A stretch of 16,886 nucleotides of DNA. Origin: Pseudomonadota bacterium (GTDB lineage: Bacteria; Pseudomonadota; Alphaproteobacteria; Acetobacterales; Acetobacteraceae). Positions 1-6,562 of this stretch are shown here, one piece after another. Position 1 is the stretch's first letter; every line of letters begins with the position of its first letter. Under the pieces are notes generated by a model. It ran no database searches and had not been told where the DNA came from. It worked only from the letters and a program-made list of their open reading frames with translations. The stretch covers positions 1 through 16,886 of the forward strand of contig JAKBCJ010000049.1 in assembly GCA_021807975.1 (NCBI GenBank). Direction: 5' to 3'. The position numbers were made by a program, and so were the translations under genes.

Positions 1-23
1 AGCTGAATCTGTACCGATCCTCT

Positions 24-275
24 GATTCGCGTCACGGGGGACGGTATGAACGAGACGGCAGAAGCTTGCCCGGCATTCGCTGAGATAGTTGTTTTTCTGA
101 GACATTTCAAGGCTCTTGAGGACCCCCGCCAATTTCAACACCATCAGGCACATGGCCCTTAACCTCGCCCGTCAGGCCAAAGGCAAACTATCCTTCAATC
201 TCGCACGTCATGCCGCCGCCCGGGACGACGGGTTCCTCGTCCAAATGGTCAAGGGATAATCCCTTCACCCGATTC
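24..275 (+). mobile_element. Internally deleted ISAs1-family insertion sequence remnant
   Basis: This segment brackets a transposase relic whose N- and C-terminal coding ends are both present while the roughly 300-residue middle is gone. Possible terminal inverted repeats are 24-38 and 261-275; the second, reverse-complemented, matches the first at 11 of 15 positions, and it begins two bases after the transposase stop, where an IS end would be expected. I could not see a convincing target-site duplication. The element boundaries are therefore tentative, while the transposase remnant itself is better supported. Confidence 0.42.
46..259 (+). pseudogene. ISAs1-family transposase, N- and C-terminal ends fused by deletion
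   Basis: The ATG at 46 opens a frame whose residues 17-29 read FLRHFKALEDPRQ. This matches the start of the ISAs1 transposase N-terminal domain (DDE_Tnp_1-associated), typically F-x-x-LxDPRQ. From about 131 the reading shifts by one frame to NFNTIRHMALNLARQAKGK and runs to a TAA at 257-259. That segment matches the family's C-terminal end, where an IRHxALNLL-type helix is followed by a basic stretch and a final WDDxYL-like motif (here RDDGFLVQM). Full-length members are about 370 residues; here about 29 N-terminal and 42 C-terminal residues remain, and the original 46 frame stops at 160-162. The DDE catalytic residues are absent, so the product cannot be an active transposase. A trans-mobilised derivative is possible if the ends are intact. 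Confidence 0.72.
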
Positions 276-321
276 CCGGGGGCTTTATCAGTTGTTAACC
301 TTTTTGCCGGATGCTGGCCCC

Positions 322-1443
322 ATGCAGCGGCTGGATTCCCTGGATGGTTTACGCGGTGTCTTGGCTGCCTATGTGCTGCTTGGGCATATGGCGCCGTTCG
401 CGCCGCTGCCCGCGTGGCTGCAAAGCGCGGTGTCCCACGGCGGCGCCGCGGTCGATTTGTTCTTCGCCCTCAGCGGCCTGGTGATCGCCCAGTCGCTGTC
501 GCGTGCCGGAGGCCGCGCCGCACCGTTCCTGATCGCCCGGGTCGCCCGCATATTCCCGGTGTTTCTGCTTGCGTTCGCGGTGGCCGTCGCGGTGGCGCCG
601 CTGCCCTGCGGGTACGAATTCATGCCCTGGATCGCCCCCGACAGCCCGGTGCGCGACATTTGCGTCTCTGTATGGCCAAGCGCATGGCTGGCGGAAATCG
701 GCACGCATCTGACGATGACGCACGGGCTGTTTCCAGCCGCGGTGCTGCCGGATGCCTGGATCGGCTTTCTGGGTGCCGCATGGAGCCTGTCCGCCGAGTG
801 GCAGTTCTATGTGGTGGCCCTGCTGGCGGCGCGGCGTCGCGCCGGGCTGTGCTGGATCTTGCTGGCGCTGGCGGCGGCGGGGACCGTGTGGCGCCTGGCG
901 GGGCCGGATGCCTGGCAGTTCAGCCGGGCGTTTTTGCCGAACAAAGCGCAGTTTTTCGCGTTAGGTGCGGCAAGCGTGGCGGTTGTGGAGTGGGAGGACG
1001 GTGCCTGGCGGCGCTACGGACTGGTTTTCGCCGTTACGATGGTTTTGTGCGCGACGCTGGGAACCGTCGGCAAACTGCTGCCGCCGCTGGCCTGGACGCT
1101 GTTTCTGGCCGCGCGGGCCGCCCCCGCGACGGCGCGCGCGGTGGCCGTCGTGTTCGCCAACCGCTCGGCGCGCTACCTGGGCGCGATTTCCTACTGTCTG
1201 TATCTGGTAAACGAGCCGATCCACAAAATCGCCGGTCCCGTCGTCGGGTGGCTGGCGGGCGGCAATGGCCTGCTGTTCACCGCGTTGTGGCTGCCCGTCG
1301 CGGCCGGGGTGCCGTTCGCCGCCGCCGCCTGGCTGCATGTCTGCCTGGAAGCGCCGGCAATCCGCCGGGGACGGAAAATAGCGGGGAAGTTCGCCGCTGA
1401 CGGGACCGAAGCGATTGTGCGGCACCGCGCGCGGGGCGTATAG
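322..1443 (+). CDS. Acyltransferase family 3 integral membrane protein (OafA/YrhL-like)
   Basis: The protein (373 residues from ATG 322) is a multi-pass inner-membrane O-acyltransferase of the acyltransferase_3 family, which transfers acyl groups, often acetyl, to cell-surface sugars or lipids. Family marks are the N-terminal LDSLDGLRG (residues 4-12), the candidate catalytic His22 in LLGHM, DLFFALSG (45-52), the basic segment RVARIFP after the second hydrophobic stretch, and AWSLSAEWQFY near the middle. Many hydrophobic helices follow, and the end is short and basic. A TTG start at 292, with a G-run upstream, would add ten residues. I prefer ATG 322 because the family usually begins within a few residues of the LDGLRG motif, although its ribosome binding site is weak. 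The stop lies 8 bases before rlmB, so the two may be co-transcribed. The acceptor substrate cannot be deduced; no polysaccharide genes are nearby. Confidence 0.85.
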   Translation: MQRLDSLDGLRGVLAAYVLLGHMAPFAPLPAWLQSAVSHGGAAVDLFFALSGLVIAQSLSRAGGRAAPFLIARVARIFPVFLLAFAVAVAVAPLPCGYEFMPWIAPDSPVRDICVSVWPSAWLAEIGTHLTMTHGLFPAAVLPDAWIGFLGAAWSLSAEWQFYVVALLAARRRAGLCWILLALAAAGTVWRLAGPDAWQFSRAFLPNKAQFFALGAASVAVVEWEDGAWRRYGLVFAVTMVLCATLGTVGKLLPPLAWTLFLAARAAPATARAVAVVFANRSARYLGAISYCLYLVNEPIHKIAGPVVGWLAGGNGLLFTALWLPVAAGVPFAAAAWLHVCLEAPAIRRGRKIAGKFAADGTEAIVRHRARGV

Positions 1444-1451
1444 GGACGGTA

Positions 1452-2573
1452 ATGAAACCTCCCCATGGTAACCGCCCCGGCGGCTCTTCCCGTCCCCCGT
1501 CCGACCGGGGTCCGTATCGCGGACCCGGCGGTTCGTCCTCCCGGCCGACAGGCCAGGCGCCGCGGGGGGAAACGCGCGGCGGCTATACAAATGGCCCGGG
1601 GGGCACGCGCGACGGCCATAAGCCGCGGAATGAGGCTCCCCGACATGACGGCCCCCGGCCCGGCGGCAAGCCGCAGGCCCCGCGCGGCGAATTCCAGGCC
1701 CGTACGCCCCGCGAAGATTATAAGCCGCGCGCTCCCCGCGACGAATTCCAGCCGCGCGCTCCCCGCGACGAATTCCAGCCGCGCGCCCCGGGGTCAACGC
1801 GCCTGTCGGCGCCGCCCCAGCGCGCTCGGGAGCATGACGCCGCCCGCCATGCGCCCGACGCGCCCAAGGGCACGGTCTGGCTCTATGGCCATCATGCGGT
1901 TTCCGCCGCTTTGGCCAATCCGGCCCGCCGCCTGCGGCGCCTGCTGCTGACCGAGGAAGCCGAAGCCGCCATCAGCAAGCATTTGACGCCGCCCTGGGCC
2001 GTATCGCCCGAAAAGGTCGATCGCGCCCGCCTGGATCATCTGCTGGGACGCGACGTCGTCCACCAGGGCGCCGCGCTGCTGGCCGACACGCTGGCGCCGC
2101 CCAGCCTGCAATCGGTGCTGGAGAAAGAGGGCATCATCGTCGTGCTGGATCAGGTCACCGATCCGCGCAATGTCGGCGCCATCATGCGGTCCGCGGCGGC
2201 GTTCGGTGCCGCGGCCGTCATCACGCAGGACCGCAACGCCCCGGAGGAAACCGGCGCCCTGGCAAAGGCCGCATCGGGGGCGCTGGAAACCATGCCGCTG
2301 CTGCGGGCGGTCAACATCGCCCGCACCATCATCGCGCTGAAGGCCGCCGATGTCTGGTGCATCGGTCTGGACGCCGGCGGCAAGCCGCTGTCCGGTCCGG
2401 ACTTCGCCGGCCGGCGCGTTGCCCTGGTCCTGGGTGCCGAAGGCGAGGGGCTGCGCCGCCTGACGCGCGAAACCTGTGACGAAATCGGCGGCCTGACGAT
2501 CAGGGGCGCGGTGGAAAGCCTGAACGTGTCCGCCGCCGCGTCCGTGGCGTTGTATGAGCTGTCGAGGCGCTGA
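1452..2573 (+). CDS. rlmB: 23S rRNA (guanosine-2'-O-)-methyltransferase RlmB, SpoU/TrmH family
   Basis: This SPOUT-class methyltransferase uses S-adenosylmethionine to 2'-O-methylate a guanosine in the peptidyl-transferase region of 23S rRNA (G2251 in E. coli). The 373-residue protein has three parts. Residues 1-138 are a disordered, Pro/Arg/Gly-rich extension containing 9-residue repeats (about 75-113). Residues 142-218 are the small RNA-binding domain starting TVWLYGHHAV. Residues 225-373 are the knotted catalytic domain with motif 1 DPRNVGAIMRSAAAFG (237-252), motif 2 LVLGAEGEGLRR (325-336) and motif 3 ESLNVSAAASVALYE (355-369). E. coli RlmB is about 240 residues, so the extension accounts for the extra length. 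The family also contains tRNA methylases (TrmH), but the small N-terminal domain and motif wording favour RlmB. The stop codon overlaps the start of the following hydratase-like gene. Confidence 0.9.
   Translation: MKPPHGNRPGGSSRPPSDRGPYRGPGGSSSRPTGQAPRGETRGGYTNGPGGTRDGHKPRNEAPRHDGPRPGGKPQAPRGEFQARTPREDYKPRAPRDEFQPRAPRDEFQPRAPGSTRLSAPPQRAREHDAARHAPDAPKGTVWLYGHHAVSAALANPARRLRRLLLTEEAEAAISKHLTPPWAVSPEKVDRARLDHLLGRDVVHQGAALLADTLAPPSLQSVLEKEGIIVVLDQVTDPRNVGAIMRSAAAFGAAAVITQDRNAPEETGALAKAASGALETMPLLRAVNIARTIIALKAADVWCIGLDAGGKPLSGPDFAGRRVALVLGAEGEGLRRLTRETCDEIGGLTIRGAVESLNVSAAASVALYELSRR
1725..1790 (+). repeat. 27-bp tandem repeat inside rlmB
   Basis: Two identical 27-base units lie head to tail at 1725-1751 and 1752-1778, followed by a partial third from 1779. 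In frame they encode APRDEFQPR-type 9-residue units. Diverged copies just upstream (APRGEFQAR and TPREDYKPR, from about 1677) show older duplications of the same unit. The unit length is a multiple of three, so copy-number changes keep the frame open. Confidence 0.88.
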
Positions 2574-3355
2574 TGCCGTTCGATCCCGGTCCCGCCGCCA
2601 CGGCACTCCGCCGGATCAGGCAGGACCGGGTTCCAGTCGCGCCTCTGCCGTTCGGCGTCGCACCAACAACCAAGACGGAAGGCGCCGCGGTTCAAGCGGC
2701 GCTGGCCGGGCTGACGGGCGCGATGCCTCCCGCCGGATTCAAGATCGGCGCGACCGGTAAGCGGATGCAGGTCTATCTGGGTGTCGATGCCCCGATCGCC
2801 GGCTTCATGCGCGCCGGGGACATTTACCGCGGCCATGCCGACCTGCGGTTCGCCGACTTCATCAAGCCAGGTGTCGAATGCGAGGTCGCGGTGCGGCTGG
2901 CGTGCGATCTGAACCCCGGGCCATGTTCGCTGGAGCAGGCCACGGCGGCAGTGGGCGACTTCTTCGCCGCCGTCGAAATCGTCGAAAACCGCTACGGCGA
3001 CCTCAAAGCGCTCGGTACTCCAACGCTGCTGGCGGACCAGATGTACCACTGTGCGGCGGTGATCGGCGACGGCCATGGCATGGATTGGCGCGCCCTGGAT
3101 ATCGGCGCCCTGCACGGACGGATCAGCCTGGATGATGGCACCGCCGATCAGGGCGTGACGACCGACCTGCTGGGCCACCCGCTGAACGGGCTGGCCTGGC
3201 TGGCAGGTTCAGCCGAGGCCGCGGCGTTCGGCGGCCTGAAAGCCGGGCAGGTTGTGATGCTGGGCAGTGTTACGCCCCCGGTTTGGCTGACAGGACCAGC
3301 AACGGTGACCGTCAGCTTCCCACCGCTGCCGGCAGTCACCGTTCGCCTGATCTGA
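2573..3355 (+). CDS. Fumarylacetoacetate hydrolase / 2-keto-4-pentenoate hydratase family protein
   Basis: This 260-residue protein resembles MhpD-type hydratases and decarboxylases, metal-dependent cytosolic enzymes acting on 2-keto-enol acids in aromatic-compound degradation. Visible family marks are FKIGATGKRMQVYLGVDAPI (residues 56-75, compare KIG..S...Q..LGVD.P), VECEVAV (101-107) with acidic metal-ligand candidates Glu102 and Glu104, AVEIVENRYGD (133-143) with Glu135, HPLNGLAWLA (202-211), and a C-terminal LKAGQVVMLGSVTPP (222-236), which replaces the usual AGD..LTGS. Length is normal. Its ATG overlaps the rlmB TGA by one base (TGATG), suggesting translational coupling. No other catabolic genes are adjacent, so the physiological substrate is unknown; oxaloacetate tautomerase- or decarboxylase-like activity is also possible for this superfamily. 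Confidence 0.82.
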   Translation: MPFDPGPAATALRRIRQDRVPVAPLPFGVAPTTKTEGAAVQAALAGLTGAMPPAGFKIGATGKRMQVYLGVDAPIAGFMRAGDIYRGHADLRFADFIKPGVECEVAVRLACDLNPGPCSLEQATAAVGDFFAAVEIVENRYGDLKALGTPTLLADQMYHCAAVIGDGHGMDWRALDIGALHGRISLDDGTADQGVTTDLLGHPLNGLAWLAGSAEAAAFGGLKAGQVVMLGSVTPPVWLTGPATVTVSFPPLPAVTVRLI

Positions 3356-3397
3356 ACCCCGCGCGTAACGATGAATGCAAAGTAATGCCGCCGCCGC

Positions 3398-3426
3398 TTG
3401 AAGCGATCTTGTGCGATGCGTTATTC
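3398..3426 (+). promoter_or_regulatory. Candidate sigma70-type promoter of the exported-protein gene
   Basis: TTGAAG at 3398-3403 and TTATTC at 3421-3426 are separated by 17 bases, leaving about 28 bases of leader before the ATG at 3461. The -35 match is fair and the -10 match is weak. It is supported mainly by position in a 105-base gap. Confidence 0.33.
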
Positions 3427-3449
3427 AACGGGCGCGTTCTGATTGGAAC

Positions 3450-3458
3450 AGGAGGTGA
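3450..3458 (+). promoter_or_regulatory. Very strong Shine-Dalgarno sequence
   Basis: AGGAGGTGA at 3450-3458 is a nine-base perfect complement to the 16S rRNA 3' end consensus and sits at normal distance from the ATG at 3461. It decides the start against an in-frame TTG at 3443. It is much stronger than the ribosome binding sites I can see for neighbouring genes. Confidence 0.88.
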
Positions 3459-3460
3459 CA

Positions 3461-3991
3461 ATGCGTGTTTCCCTACCTTCGATTTTTGCGGCCGGTGTGT
3501 TCATGGCCGCCGCAGGGGCAGTTGCACCCGCGATGGCGCAGGACAGTCAGGTGCATGTCATGGCTGTTCAACTCCCCGGCGGCGCCATTGAGCATATTCA
3601 GTATGTCGGCGACGTACCGCCCCGGGTGGTCCTCATGCCCGAGCCGGTGATGGCCGCGGTCCCGATGGTCGCGGCCGACCCGTTTGCCGCGCTGGTTCGT
3701 ATTTCGGCGATGATGAACCAGCAGGTTGACGCGATGATGCGGCAAGCCTCGGTTTCCTCCGCCCCGGGCAGCGGCTTTTGCAGCCATACCACGCGGATCA
3801 CGTTCCAGCCGGGTGAGGCGAGGCCCACGGTGGTATCCAGCACGTCCGGCGATTGCGGATCGGATCGCGGGCCGGGAACGCCATCCGGCGTGACGGTCCC
3901 GGCCCCCTCGGCGGCCCCGCATACGCTGGAGGTTAACGCGGCCGCTCCGGCGAGGGGCGCCGAACCGGTGCAGGTTGCCTGGAATAAGTAG
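3461..3991 (+). CDS. Exported protein of unknown function with Sec signal peptide
   Basis: I do not recognise a family. The 176-residue protein begins with a clear Sec signal peptide: a basic MR, a hydrophobic core to about residue 21, and likely cleavage after AMA at residue 26, before QDSQ. The mature part has a Pro/Val-rich stretch (50-75), a Met-rich region with MMNQQVDAMMRQ (84-95), and a middle segment SGFCSHTTRITFQPGEARP containing Cys107. Cys132 in SGDCG could form a disulfide with Cys107 after export. The final 40 residues are Pro/Ala-rich and probably flexible. No lipobox or membrane anchor is visible, so a soluble periplasmic or secreted protein is expected. Strong initiation signals suggest abundant production. 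It stands alone, in its own transcription unit and convergent with the ABC transporter genes. Confidence 0.75.
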   Translation: MRVSLPSIFAAGVFMAAAGAVAPAMAQDSQVHVMAVQLPGGAIEHIQYVGDVPPRVVLMPEPVMAAVPMVAADPFAALVRISAMMNQQVDAMMRQASVSSAPGSGFCSHTTRITFQPGEARPTVVSSTSGDCGSDRGPGTPSGVTVPAPSAAPHTLEVNAAAPARGAEPVQVAWNK

Positions 3992-4021
3992 ACGGGGATT
4001 TTACCCCATAGGTATCGAACA

Positions 4022-4060
4022 GGGCTGCGACGGGTCGGCGTTTCGCCGGCGTCGCGGCCC
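4022..4060 (+). terminator. Strong stem-loop after the exported-protein gene
   Basis: GGGCTGCGACG at 4022-4032 pairs with CGTCGCGGCCC at 4050-4060, giving eleven pairs including one G-T. An inner five-pair helix (CGGCG/CGCCG) sits around a TTT loop. It lies 31 bases past the stop of the exported-protein gene, between convergent genes. Only a short T-rich stretch follows (CATTTG), so it may act as a weak or bidirectional terminator, or as a 3'-end protecting hairpin. Confidence 0.55.
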
Positions 4061-4168
4061 CATTTGATGCGGCCACCTGGAATCCATACCAATCCGTGAC
4101 AGGCGGGCGTACCGCCAGCCCGTGCGGTCTGGCTTTGTGATCATCGCGGGGGGATCAGACGCGAGGCT

Positions 4169-4194
4169 GGGGGGCGCCCGGTTGGAAGCCCCCC
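4169..4194 (-). terminator. Possible terminator hairpin after the minus-strand binding-protein gene
   Basis: GGGGGGC at 4169-4175 pairs perfectly with GCCCCCC at 4188-4194 across a 12-base loop, 22 bases beyond the stop of the ABC binding-protein gene on the minus strand. There is no T-run on either side, so the assignment rests on stem strength and location. Confidence 0.38.
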
Positions 4195-4215
4195 GTTGGC
4201 AGCCATGCGTTGCCG

Positions 4216-5331
4216 TTACTTGCCCCAGATCTTCTTATAAGCGTCCCGATAGCCGTTCTGCGGATCGAAAATATTCTTCGGGCCGCCATCCTTGTCGATG
4301 TTGGCTTTCACGAACAAATGCGGCGGTGCTACATACCCGCTTGCCTTTGCCCCCGCGAACGCCCGGTTCAGTTCATCGACTTCCTGCCACCCATGCAGCC
4401 TCAGCGGCTCCGCCACTGTCGCGGCCTGATACTCGCCGGAGCGGATGCGTTGGAACGCCGGTTCCGACCCATCGCCGGCTGAAATCGCGTGCGGCGGTGC
4501 ATCGCCGCCAATACCGGCGGACTGCAGCGACGGTGCCATGAAATCGAACGTCAGATCGTTGACCGAAAGCGCATAGGTCCATTTCTTACCATAGCGTTGC
4601 AGCAGCGACGTCGTCAGTTGCGGCATCCGGTTGGCCGCGTCTGCCAGCGGTGTGTCCTCGACGCTTAATACTTTGCAGGTCTTGCACGCCCGGATCACGG
4701 CCGCCATTTCGTTCGACTTGGCGATGGCGATCGCATAGGCGCTGTCGGTGAATACGATGGCCCCGGCCTTACCGTCGGAGGCTGCGACCGCATAGCTGCC
4801 GGCTGCCTTCGCCACCTCCATTGGATCGGTGGTGACGTTGGTGAACAGGCCATATTTCGCGATCGGCCCTGGCACCGCCGCCGAATGCCACCCCACGACC
4901 TTGATCCCGGCTTTTTCGGCCTGCTCGATGGCCGCTGACTGCTCCGCCGCATCGATGGCGTCCAGCACCAGCCCGTCGGCCTTCAACGCGATCGCCTGCG
5001 CGATGCCGGCCGCCCGGGCATTCACCGAACCCTGGCCGTCGATCGCCCGGACTTCCCAGCCGATAACCTTGGCGGCTTCCTCGATACCCTCGCCGACGCC
5101 GCGCGCGCCGCCGTTGCGTTGATCGGTGGACACATAAACGATCAGCTTGTGGCCGACTGCCTTCGGACCCGTGGTCGGGCCGTCCCACTTCGTTACCGGC
5201 GCGGTGACCTTTTCGATATACGCCTTCGCCGCCGCCACCGCGTCGTCGGCTCGTGCGGCGCCGGCCGCCGTGATGGCCAGCAGCCCGGTCGAGGCCAGCA
5301 GCGCTGCCTTCATCAGTCGTTTTGACAACAT
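4216..5331 (-). CDS. Sugar-type ABC transporter periplasmic substrate-binding protein (CUT2, Peripla_BP_4-like)
   Basis: This 371-residue protein captures a solute in the periplasm for the ABC importer encoded by the two genes upstream on the same strand. A signal peptide occupies residues 1-28: basic SKRLMK, a hydrophobic core, and cleavage at AARA before DDAVA. The mature sequence has RbsB-like type-I fold features: KLIVYVSTDQRNGGARGVGEG near 62-82, LKADGLVLDAID (116-127), the hinge-side AGIKVVGWHS (141-150), and GLFTNVTTDPMEVAKAAGSYA (161-181). Cys216 and Cys219 in RACKTCK could form a disulfide. A good ribosome binding site (GGGAGA) precedes ATG 5331. The ligand cannot be read from sequence; a sugar or polyol is likely given the transporter class and the neighbouring glycerol kinase. 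The 193-base gap upstream carries its own regulatory structure, so this gene may be expressed at a different level from the other two. Confidence 0.87.
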   Translation of the reverse strand: MLSKRLMKAALLASTGLLAITAAGAARADDAVAAAKAYIEKVTAPVTKWDGPTTGPKAVGHKLIVYVSTDQRNGGARGVGEGIEEAAKVIGWEVRAIDGQGSVNARAAGIAQAIALKADGLVLDAIDAAEQSAAIEQAEKAGIKVVGWHSAAVPGPIAKYGLFTNVTTDPMEVAKAAGSYAVAASDGKAGAIVFTDSAYAIAIAKSNEMAAVIRACKTCKVLSVEDTPLADAANRMPQLTTSLLQRYGKKWTYALSVNDLTFDFMAPSLQSAGIGGDAPPHAISAGDGSEPAFQRIRSGEYQAATVAEPLRLHGWQEVDELNRAFAGAKASGYVAPPHLFVKANIDKDGGPKNIFDPQNGYRDAYKKIWGK

Positions 5332-5392
5332 CCGTTTCTCTCCCTTGTTATGCGGCCGCTTCGGCGCGCGATGCGCCCCTTGCCGGCCCCGA

Positions 5393-5407
5393 TCCGCACC
5401 GTGCGGA
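5393..5407. promoter_or_regulatory. 15-base palindrome in the leader of the binding-protein gene
   Basis: TCCGCAC-C-GTGCGGA is a perfect inverted repeat (arms 5393-5399 and 5401-5407). It lies about 60 bases upstream of the binding-protein ATG at 5331. As DNA it could bind a dimeric regulator. As RNA the outer bases could form a short hairpin, although the very small loop disfavours full pairing. Confidence 0.42.
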
Positions 5408-5410
5408 ATT

Positions 5411-5423
5411 TGTTACCGTAACA
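5411..5423. promoter_or_regulatory. Candidate LacI-family operator
   Basis: TGTTAC-C-GTAACA at 5411-5423 is a perfect odd palindrome with a central C/G base and a CG step. It is of the kind bound by LacI/GalR-family repressors, which commonly control sugar ABC transporters. It lies 80 bases upstream of the binding-protein start. No LacI-family gene is in this window. Confidence 0.5.
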
Positions 5424-5449
5424 GTACTTTCAGGCGAGCCTGAAAGTAC
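5424..5449. promoter_or_regulatory. Perfect 12-bp inverted repeat between permease and binding-protein genes
   Basis: GTACTTTCAGGC at 5424-5435 and GCCTGAAAGTAC at 5438-5449 are exact reverse complements separated by two bases. In RNA this gives an 11-pair stem with a four-base loop. It lacks a following U-run, so I favour an mRNA-processing or stabilising hairpin, or a partial attenuator, between the upstream permease and downstream binding-protein transcripts. A DNA-binding site is an alternative. It abuts the LacI-type palindrome directly. Confidence 0.6.
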
Positions 5450-5524
5450 CGCCGTTTCTGTTTGGCCAGCGATCGCGAGACCGCTTACCGAAACGAGCGA
5501 GCCCATCCGGGTTGACCGATACGC

Positions 5525-6559
5525 CTAAACGTCGCGGACGCGACGCGCGGCGGAGCGCCGGCGTTGTGCGTACCCGGCAATGCCGATCGCAACGATCAGA
5601 GTGGCGCCGTTGAACAGCGGCTCCACGAAGAATGCCGCACCGAACTGCTGAATGCCGGAGATTCCCACGGCCAGGATCAACACCCCGACTAGCGTGCCCC
5701 ACACGTTCACCCGGCCCGGCTTGATGGTCGTGGAGCCCAGGAATGCGCCAACCAGTGCCGGCAGCAGGTATTCCAGTCCGACGCTCGCCTGCCCGATTCG
5801 CAGCTTGGAGGCCAGCAGCACGCCGGTAAACGCGGTCAGCACGCCGGATGCCACGAACACGCCGATGACATAGCCCCGCACCGGAATGCCGTTTAGTGCG
5901 GCGGCCTTGGGATTGGCACCGATCGCATACAAATAGCGCCCCACCGGCAGCCGTTCGGTGACGATCCACAGCACCACCGCGATTCCCAGCACATAGAAGG
6001 CGCTGATCGGCAGGCCCAGGAACCAGGTTGCGTTGATGGCGAGGAAGCCGTGCGGCAGCGTCCCCATGATCTGCCGGCCACCGGTGTGCCACATCGCGAA
6101 CGAATACAGGATGGTGCCCGTCCCCAGCGTGGCGATGAAACTGTCGATCTGCGCGACTTCCACCAACACGCCGTTGATCAGCCCCGACAGCAGGCCGCCC
6201 AGCAGGGTGAACCCCACCGCCGCCGGCCAGGAAAACCCATATGTCACCTGTAAGCTGATCGCCGCGACATGCCACAGCACGATGCCGTATCCGACCGTCA
6301 GATCGATCCGGCCGGCGATCATCGGCAGCATCGCCGACAGCGACAGCATGGCGATCACCGACTTGTCGCTGAGGATGGATCTGGCGTTCAGCGCTGTCGG
6401 GAAGGTGTCAGGCAACAGGATGGAAAACAGCACGATCAGCGCCAGAGTCAGGATTGGCAGGCCGTACACCGGCAGCAGGCGGCGTATCCGCTCCCCGGCC
6501 CCCATGTGCGCCAGGTCCGACCGGGTGGGTTCAAGCGCGTTGGATTGCAGGGATTGCAT
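5525..6559 (-). CDS. Sugar-type ABC transporter permease (CUT2, RbsC-like)
   Basis: This 344-residue inner-membrane protein forms the translocation channel of the importer, probably as a homodimer, and belongs to the BPD_transp_2 family. About ten hydrophobic segments run from residue 30 to the end. Characteristic RbsC-type motifs are AGRIDLTVGYG (the usual G.IDLSVG), DSFIATLGTGTILYS (normally PSFIATLGT), and the cytoplasmic coupling segment GRYLYAIGANPKAAALNGIPV that contacts the ATPase. A basic C-terminus (AQRRRSAARRVRDV) lies in the cytoplasm. The ATG is three bases after the ATPase stop, so the two genes are co-transcribed and probably translationally coupled. Length is normal for the family. 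Confidence 0.9.
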   Translation of the reverse strand: MQSLQSNALEPTRSDLAHMGAGERIRRLLPVYGLPILTLALIVLFSILLPDTFPTALNARSILSDKSVIAMLSLSAMLPMIAGRIDLTVGYGIVLWHVAAISLQVTYGFSWPAAVGFTLLGGLLSGLINGVLVEVAQIDSFIATLGTGTILYSFAMWHTGGRQIMGTLPHGFLAINATWFLGLPISAFYVLGIAVVLWIVTERLPVGRYLYAIGANPKAAALNGIPVRGYVIGVFVASGVLTAFTGVLLASKLRIGQASVGLEYLLPALVGAFLGSTTIKPGRVNVWGTLVGVLILAVGISGIQQFGAAFFVEPLFNGATLIVAIGIAGYAQRRRSAARRVRDV

Positions 6560-6562
6560 GGG

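Noticed and set aside
210..1400. Plus-strand 396-codon frame overlapping the acyltransferase
   Set aside because: The other frame has clear acyltransferase motifs and membrane helices; this one is Arg/Gly-rich and without motifs, a typical GC-rich shadow.
1725..1790. Possible CRISPR-like repeat array
   Set aside because: The 27-base units are directly contiguous with no spacers, keep the rlmB frame and encode a protein repeat.
5424..5449. Classical rho-independent terminator after the permease gene
   Set aside because: The stem is perfect, but neither strand has a T-run after it, so it is listed as a regulatory inverted repeat instead.
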